From assembly GCA_001917855.1 (NCBI GenBank), contig MNEU01000085.1, positions 1 to 46,174 on the forward strand: DNA of 46,174 nucleotides, written 5' to 3'. The position numbers were made by a program, and so were the translations under genes. Of this stretch, positions 42,349 to 46,174 are shown piece by piece. The notes beneath the pieces were generated by a model. It had not been told where the DNA came from, made no database searches, and saw only the letters and a list, made by a program, of their open reading frames with translations. Source of the stretch: Armatimonadetes bacterium 13_1_40CM_64_14 (GTDB taxonomy: Bacteria; Sysuimicrobiota; Sysuimicrobiia; Sysuimicrobiales; Kaftiobacteriaceae). Position 1 is the first letter of the stretch; each line of letters starts with the position of its first letter.

Positions 42349-42379
42349 ATTCTAGGCCTGGGCAGGTCGCTCCTGTCAA
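42349..42379 (-). promoter_or_regulatory. Promoter candidate of the formate dehydrogenase operon
   Basis: On the minus strand: TTGACA (42379-42374), a 19-bp spacer, TAGAAT (42354-42349). Both hexamers are near consensus though the spacer is long. The leader would be about 45 nt and contain GGGAGGGGGAG just before ATG 42297. Confidence 0.5.
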
Positions 42380-42489
42380 GACGCGACCGACGATGGCACA
42401 GGGTGCTAGAGCAGAGGAGTGTGCCGCCAAACCGGAGAAGTCCGAAACACTTCGGCATGTCTTCTCCCCCGAGCACATGGAGAACGAGC

Positions 42490-43383
42490 ATGGCACCCCC
42501 TCTGAGTGACAGGGGCGACCACCGCCCCGCAGCCAAAACCCCGGCAGAGGTGTGGGTAGTAAAGGAAGGTCGGGGACAACCGCGATCGGACCAGCTCGCG
42601 ACTGAAGAACCCCTCGAGATCCGCCTGCTCGCCGGACGTGCGAAACAAACCGTGGCCGTGACCATGCGCACCCCCGGCGCCGACTTCGAACTGGCGGCCG
42701 GCTTCCTCTTTGGCGAAGGCATCCTGCACGCGCGCGACGAGATCGCCCGGATCGCCTACTGCCTCGATGCGGAGGTCCCTTCCGATCAGCAGTACAACAT
42801 CGTGAACGTCTCGCTGCGGGCAGACGCGCTGCCGGATCTCGCTACGCTCGAGCGGCATTTCTACACCACGAGCGCGTGCGGGGTGTGTGGCAAAGCAAGT
42901 CTAGACGCCCTGCGGGTGCGGGGCTGTCCCGCCGCCCCCCCCGGACCCGAAGTGAGCGCCGACCTGGTGACCTCCCTTCCCGATAAGCTCCGCCAAGCGC
43001 AAGGGATTTTCGAGACGACGGGCGGGCTCCACGGCGCGGCCCTCTTTGACGCGCACGGCGACCTCGTGGCGGTGCGGGAAGACGTTGGCCGACACAATGC
43101 GATGGACAAGCTCATCGGCTGGGCATTCCTCGACGGGCACCTTCCCCTCGCGAACCATATCGTGATGGTCAGCGGGCGCGCCAGCTTCGAGCTGCTGCAA
43201 AAGTGCCTGGTGGCCGGGATCCCCATCTTCTGTGCCGTGTCGGCGCCGAGCAGTCTGGCGGTGATGGTCGCGCGCGACTTCGGCCTCACGCTGGTGGGCT
43301 TCCTGCGCGGCGAGCGCTTTAACGTCTACACGGGGCACGAGCGGATTCGGCTCTCCGTCTTAACATCATCATCGAGCGCCTAG
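42490..43383 (+). CDS. fdhD: Formate dehydrogenase accessory sulfurtransferase FdhD
   Basis: A 297-residue FdhD. It transfers sulfur from IscS to the molybdenum cofactor of FDH. EEPLEIRLLAGRAKQTVAVT, the active-site motif SACGVCGKASLDAL with both cysteines, and EDVGRHNAMDKLIGWAFLDG are diagnostic. The C-terminal VSGRASFELLQKCLVAGIP and APSSLAVMVARDFGLTLVGF complete the domain. ATG 42490 has GGAGA seven nt upstream and replaces the track start at 42328, which overlaps the likely FDH promoter. It is divergent from the FDH structural operon. Confidence 0.94.
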   Translation: MAPPLSDRGDHRPAAKTPAEVWVVKEGRGQPRSDQLATEEPLEIRLLAGRAKQTVAVTMRTPGADFELAAGFLFGEGILHARDEIARIAYCLDAEVPSDQQYNIVNVSLRADALPDLATLERHFYTTSACGVCGKASLDALRVRGCPAAPPGPEVSADLVTSLPDKLRQAQGIFETTGGLHGAALFDAHGDLVAVREDVGRHNAMDKLIGWAFLDGHLPLANHIVMVSGRASFELLQKCLVAGIPIFCAVSAPSSLAVMVARDFGLTLVGFLRGERFNVYTGHERIRLSVLTSSSSA

Positions 43384-43449
43384 TCTTGAGGGTCGCCACG
43401 CGCCGCAGCCGACCCGTCTGCCCCTCTCCCCGCCGCCTTTGACACGACG

Positions 43450-45219
43450 ATGGCCCAACAACTCGAAGAGGCGTTTGCCCATCTGATCGCGCACGCCCAG
43501 GCCCTCCCGGCCGAACGGGTTCCGGTGCGGGCAGCGTTGGGCCGCGTGGCCGCGGCCAATGTCACCGCTGCGCGCCAGCTCCCCGGCTTCAGACGGTCGG
43601 CGATGGATGGGTACGTGTGTCACGACGTGGATGTCTCCGAAGCCTCGCCGGGGCGGCCCGTGAGATTGCGCCTCAGCGGGGAGGTGCGCATCGGCGAGGC
43701 GCCGCAGGATGGCCCCGCCCGCGGCGAGGCGTGGTCCATCACGACTGGGGGGGCGATTCCCTCGCGCGGGACCCGAGTGGTGCCGCTCGAAGACGTCCGG
43801 CGGCAGGACGATGTCCTCGTCATCGACCGCCCTCTAGACGCAAAAAAACACATTGCCGAAGCGGATGAGGAGCTCCCTGTGGGGACCGTCATTGTGCAGA
43901 TGGGAGACCTGATCGGTCCGTCCGCCGTGGGCACGATGGCGGGCGCAGCCATCCCTGATGTGCTCACCTACCGCCGACCCCGCGTGGCGCTCCTCTCGAC
44001 GGGAGACGAACTGGTCGACGCGTTGGACAGCGCACCATCAACACCCGCCGGACGCATCGTCAATACGAATGCGTGGGTGCTGAAAGGTGAGATGGAGATG
44101 GCGGGCTGCCTCGTCGACTACCGTGGGATCGTACGCGACGATCGCCAGCAACTGGGCGCCGCTTTTCAGGAGGCTGCGGAGGGCGCCTGTAACGTTGTCG
44201 TGTCCACGGGCGGGGTGTCGGTCGGCCCCTATGACAAGGTTCCGCGGGCATGGCTGGACCTGGGCGCGAAGCGGATTGTCGGCCGGGTGGACCTCAAGCC
44301 GGGCGGTCCCTTCTTCGCGGGCGTCCTCGGATCCACTTGGGCGATTGGTTTGTCGGGCAGCCCCGCGGCCTTGCTCGCCGCCTACCATCTGCTGCTCCGC
44401 CCCCTCCTCTACCGGCTCGCTGGGCACCGCTCGTATCTCAGGCCCATCGTCTCGGTCCGGCTCGCCACGGGTCTGGAGCGAAAAGCGGACCGATTCCGCG
44501 TGTTGTGGACACGCGTCGAGGACAGCGGGAAAGGGCGGTTGGACGGACATGTCTTGACAGATCGGACGCTAGGGATCCTCGGCGGGATGGCCCGCGCGAA
44601 CGGGTTGCTGCTCCTCCGCCCTGGGACCCCGCCACTACCTGCAGGATCACACGCACCCGTGCTGCTGCTCGACCGGCTGGAGGATCGGCAGGAGTTTCAC
44701 GTCCCCCCGGCGCATCCCGCTCCGCTGATCGTCGGGGTGGTGGGAAGTTCAGGCGAGGGCAAGACCGCCGTGATCGCAGGCCTGCTCCGTCGCCTGCGGG
44801 AGGCGGGTGTCCGGGGCCTCGCTGTCAAGCATGCCTCTCACGGATTCGCCTTTGACCAAGTGGGGACAGACAGTGCCCGGATGTTCGAAGCAGGCGCGGG
44901 CGTCGTCCTGGTGGCCGGACCCAATGAAGCAGCGGTGCGCCTGCAGCTGGACGGCCGACCCCTCGAACGCGAGGGGGCCATTGAAATCGCGATCGCTACA
45001 GCGGAGCATCTGGACAGGGGTCCTCCTCAGGTTGTCCTCGTGGAAGGGTTCCGTCACCCCGGCCAATTGGTCGTACGCGTCGGCGCGGCAAAGCCTGAGG
45101 CGCAGCGCGACCCCGTCTGGATGGATCTTCCCTCGGTCTCGTCTGTTGCTCCACAGGAAATGGAGCGCGCGCTCGATCGACTGGCGGTCCTCCTCGTAGA
45201 GAAAATTGGCGTCCCGTAG
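43450..45219 (+). CDS. MoeA-MobB fusion (molybdopterin molybdotransferase / MGD biosynthesis adaptor)
   Basis: A 589-residue two-domain protein. Residues 1-415 are MoeA: LPGFRRSAMDGYVCHDVD, ITTGGAIPSRGTRVVP, LSTGDELVDAL and VVVSTGGVSVGPYDKVPRAW, and LSGSPAALLAAYHLLL. This inserts molybdate into adenylylated molybdopterin. Residues about 425-589 are MobB, a GTP-binding helper of MobA: Walker A GVVGSSGEGKTAVIAGLLR, VKHASHGFAFDQVGTDSARM, and VVLVEGFRHPGQLVV. Both active sites look intact. Fusions of this pair are known. The gene follows fdhD by 66 nt on the same strand. The Walker A has Glu where MobB usually has Ser. Confidence 0.92.
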   Translation: MAQQLEEAFAHLIAHAQALPAERVPVRAALGRVAAANVTAARQLPGFRRSAMDGYVCHDVDVSEASPGRPVRLRLSGEVRIGEAPQDGPARGEAWSITTGGAIPSRGTRVVPLEDVRRQDDVLVIDRPLDAKKHIAEADEELPVGTVIVQMGDLIGPSAVGTMAGAAIPDVLTYRRPRVALLSTGDELVDALDSAPSTPAGRIVNTNAWVLKGEMEMAGCLVDYRGIVRDDRQQLGAAFQEAAEGACNVVVSTGGVSVGPYDKVPRAWLDLGAKRIVGRVDLKPGGPFFAGVLGSTWAIGLSGSPAALLAAYHLLLRPLLYRLAGHRSYLRPIVSVRLATGLERKADRFRVLWTRVEDSGKGRLDGHVLTDRTLGILGGMARANGLLLLRPGTPPLPAGSHAPVLLLDRLEDRQEFHVPPAHPAPLIVGVVGSSGEGKTAVIAGLLRRLREAGVRGLAVKHASHGFAFDQVGTDSARMFEAGAGVVLVAGPNEAAVRLQLDGRPLEREGAIEIAIATAEHLDRGPPQVVLVEGFRHPGQLVVRVGAAKPEAQRDPVWMDLPSVSSVAPQEMERALDRLAVLLVEKIGVP

Positions 45220-45319
45220 CCTCAGCGCACGACGCCGGTCGCCGCGCATGCACACCGGATAATCTGCGCCCTCCAACCGGCAGGGCCAGGAAATCGAAGT
45301 GGGGAAAGTCCACCCATCG

Positions 45320-45594
45320 ATGCATGAGGAACGGAAGGTCATCACGATCCTGGCCTCCGACCTGACCGGCTCCACTCATCTGGGGAACGGCTTGACCCAG
45401 AGGAAGTGAAGCTGATCATCGGGGAAGTGGTGGGCCGCTTCATCCGCATTGTCGAGGATTGGGGCGGCACCGTGAAAGATATCGCCGGAGACGGTCTCTT
45501 GGTGCTCTTTGGCGCCCCGGTCATCCATGAGGATGACGCCGAACGCGCGGTCCGCGCCGGGCTACAAATCGTCCAAGAGGCCCGGCGGGGGTAG
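45320..45594 (+). pseudogene. Class III adenylate/guanylate cyclase remnant, frameshifted and truncated
   Basis: From ATG 45320 the frame reads MHEERKVITILASDLTGSTH, the start of a class III cyclase domain (E-R-K-V-x-x-x-x-x-D-x-x-G-S-T). It stops at a TGA near 45398. Another frame resumes at about 45378 with ERLDPEEVKLIIGEVV and continues to GGTVKDIAGDGLLVLFGAPV and HEDDAERAVRAGL, which are the next conserved blocks. The join needs a frameshift near 45375-45385. The frame ends at TAG 45592-45594, before the rest of the domain. Two lesions argue for real decay over a single sequencing error. Metal-binding aspartates (ASDLTGS, AGDG) remain recognisable. The full ancestor would be about 180 residues for the domain and possibly much longer. 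Confidence 0.8.
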
Positions 45595-45598
45595 CGGC

Positions 45599-46174
45599 GT
45601 GCGCCTGATCGACCTGACGATCCCGTGGGGGCCTGAGGTCGAGCCGGTCCCGGGACATCCGCATATCTACTACGTCCCGATCCACCACCACGAACTGCAC
45701 GGGCTCTCCACCTCGTACGCCACGTTCAGCATCCACACCGGCACCCACATTGACGCCCCGTACCACTTCATCAAAGACGGGCTCACAATCGACCGTGTGC
45801 CGCTGGAGTGGCTGAACGGACCTGCGGTGCTCGTGGACTTACGATCCCAGGCACGGCCGGGCCAGCCGTTTACGGTTGACGCGGTCCAGGCAGCAGCCGG
45901 CGACGCGGACCTGCGCGATCGGCGCGTTGTCCTCTGGAGCGGGTGGGCGCAGGCGAAGTGGAACGATCGGGCATTCTACCGCGACAATCCCTACGTGTCG
46001 AACGAAGCGGCGCAGTGGCTCGTCAGAACCGGGGTGCGCGCGTTGGGTGTGGACTTCGCCGTGGACGGCGGGCCACCGAAGCCGCCAGGACAGCCCAAAT
46101 ACCCGGTGCACCTGATCACGCTGGGTGCCGACGTGTGCCTGATTGAAAATCTGATCAACTTGAACCAGATCGGC
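45599..46174 (+). CDS. Cyclase family protein (kynurenine formamidase-like), partial
   Basis: 192 codons, open at the window edge; not listed as an ORF in the track because the stop is outside. From GTG 45599: VRLIDLTIPWGPEVEPVPGH, then the metal-binding signature FSIHTGTHIDAPYHF (H-x-G-T-H-x-D-x-P-x-H). VLWSGWAQAKWND and the late HLITLGADVCLIENLINLN correspond to conserved blocks of the superfamily. It hydrolyses an unknown amide or ester. It starts only five nt after the cyclase remnant stop. It is a divergent paralogue of the gene at 376-1212. Confidence 0.9.
   Translation, partial: MRLIDLTIPWGPEVEPVPGHPHIYYVPIHHHELHGLSTSYATFSIHTGTHIDAPYHFIKDGLTIDRVPLEWLNGPAVLVDLRSQARPGQPFTVDAVQAAAGDADLRDRRVVLWSGWAQAKWNDRAFYRDNPYVSNEAAQWLVRTGVRALGVDFAVDGGPPKPPGQPKYPVHLITLGADVCLIENLINLNQIG

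Noticed and set aside
43438-43443. TTGACA as a -35 element before moeA-mobB
   Set aside because: It lies about 7 nt before the start codon with no room for a -10 and transcription start.

Overview
This is a GC-rich (by eye roughly two-thirds G+C), densely coded bacterial chromosome segment. About 45 protein genes are supported, plus at least three gene remnants. No rRNA, tRNA, CRISPR array, transposase or phage gene was seen. GTG starts are frequent and operons are tight, with many ATGA, GTGA or TAATG stop/start overlaps. The gene set (Liv-type importer, CaiB-type CoA-transferase, cyclase-family hydrolases, LLM oxidoreductase, protocatechuate ring cleavage, Sec-containing formate dehydrogenase, large GAF/HD-GYP sensors) suggests a free-living heterotroph from soil or subsurface. 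A deep-branching uncultured lineage such as Rokubacteria or CSP1-3-like bacteria is possible, but I cannot fix the taxon from sequence alone.

Layout. 1-2.1 kb: end of a CaiB/BaiF CoA-transferase coupled to a cyclase-family amidohydrolase (minus), then a HAD hydrolase (plus). 2.2-6.9 kb: a complete branched-chain-amino-acid-type ABC importer (binding protein, LivH, LivM, LivG, LivF). 7.1-10.3 kb (minus): FdrA and a DUF1116 protein, homologues of the oxamate carbamoyltransferase subunits AllF and AllG, followed by a TetR remnant. 10.4-13.0 kb: a DUF3105 membrane protein, an M23 peptidase and a P1-family peptidase.

13.4-22.6 kb is a signalling island with all genes on the plus strand: Cache-HAMP-GAF-GAF-HD-GYP protein, PAS histidine kinase with NarL-type regulator, a reduced receiver coupled by ATGA to a small protein resembling only sigma-70 region 2, a CheY/Rcp-type receiver with an unrecognised C-terminal extension, and a membrane GAF protein with a broken GGDEF motif. 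This is the least ordinary part of the window. The receiver/sigma-region-2 pair is my best candidate for an undescribed system.

22.7-24.4 kb (minus) is an ArsR regulator with a consensus promoter overlapped by two direct repeats, an SRPBCC remnant, an intact SRPBCC (AHSA1) protein and a RibD/DHFR-like reductase. 24.6-32.8 kb (plus) carries an alpha/beta hydrolase, then pcaC, pcaH, pcaG, two CoA-transferase subunits and pcaB. Together these take protocatechuate towards 3-oxoadipyl-CoA, except that no canonical pcaD is present. DoxX, an LLM oxidoreductase and an Asp-box beta-propeller follow. A 4-hydroxyphenylacetate 3-hydroxylase-like flavin monooxygenase lies convergent to this block.

34.5-45.2 kb is a molybdenum/Fe-S and formate dehydrogenase region: mobA, DUF971, Mrp/ApbC; then (minus) fdhE, cytochrome b subunit, Fe-S subunit and a selenocysteine-containing, Tat-exported catalytic subunit; then (plus) fdhD and a moeA-mobB fusion. 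The ORF track splits the catalytic subunit in two at an in-frame TGA, which is a Sec codon followed by a SECIS-like hairpin. The window ends with a frameshifted class III nucleotide cyclase remnant and the start of another cyclase-family hydrolase.
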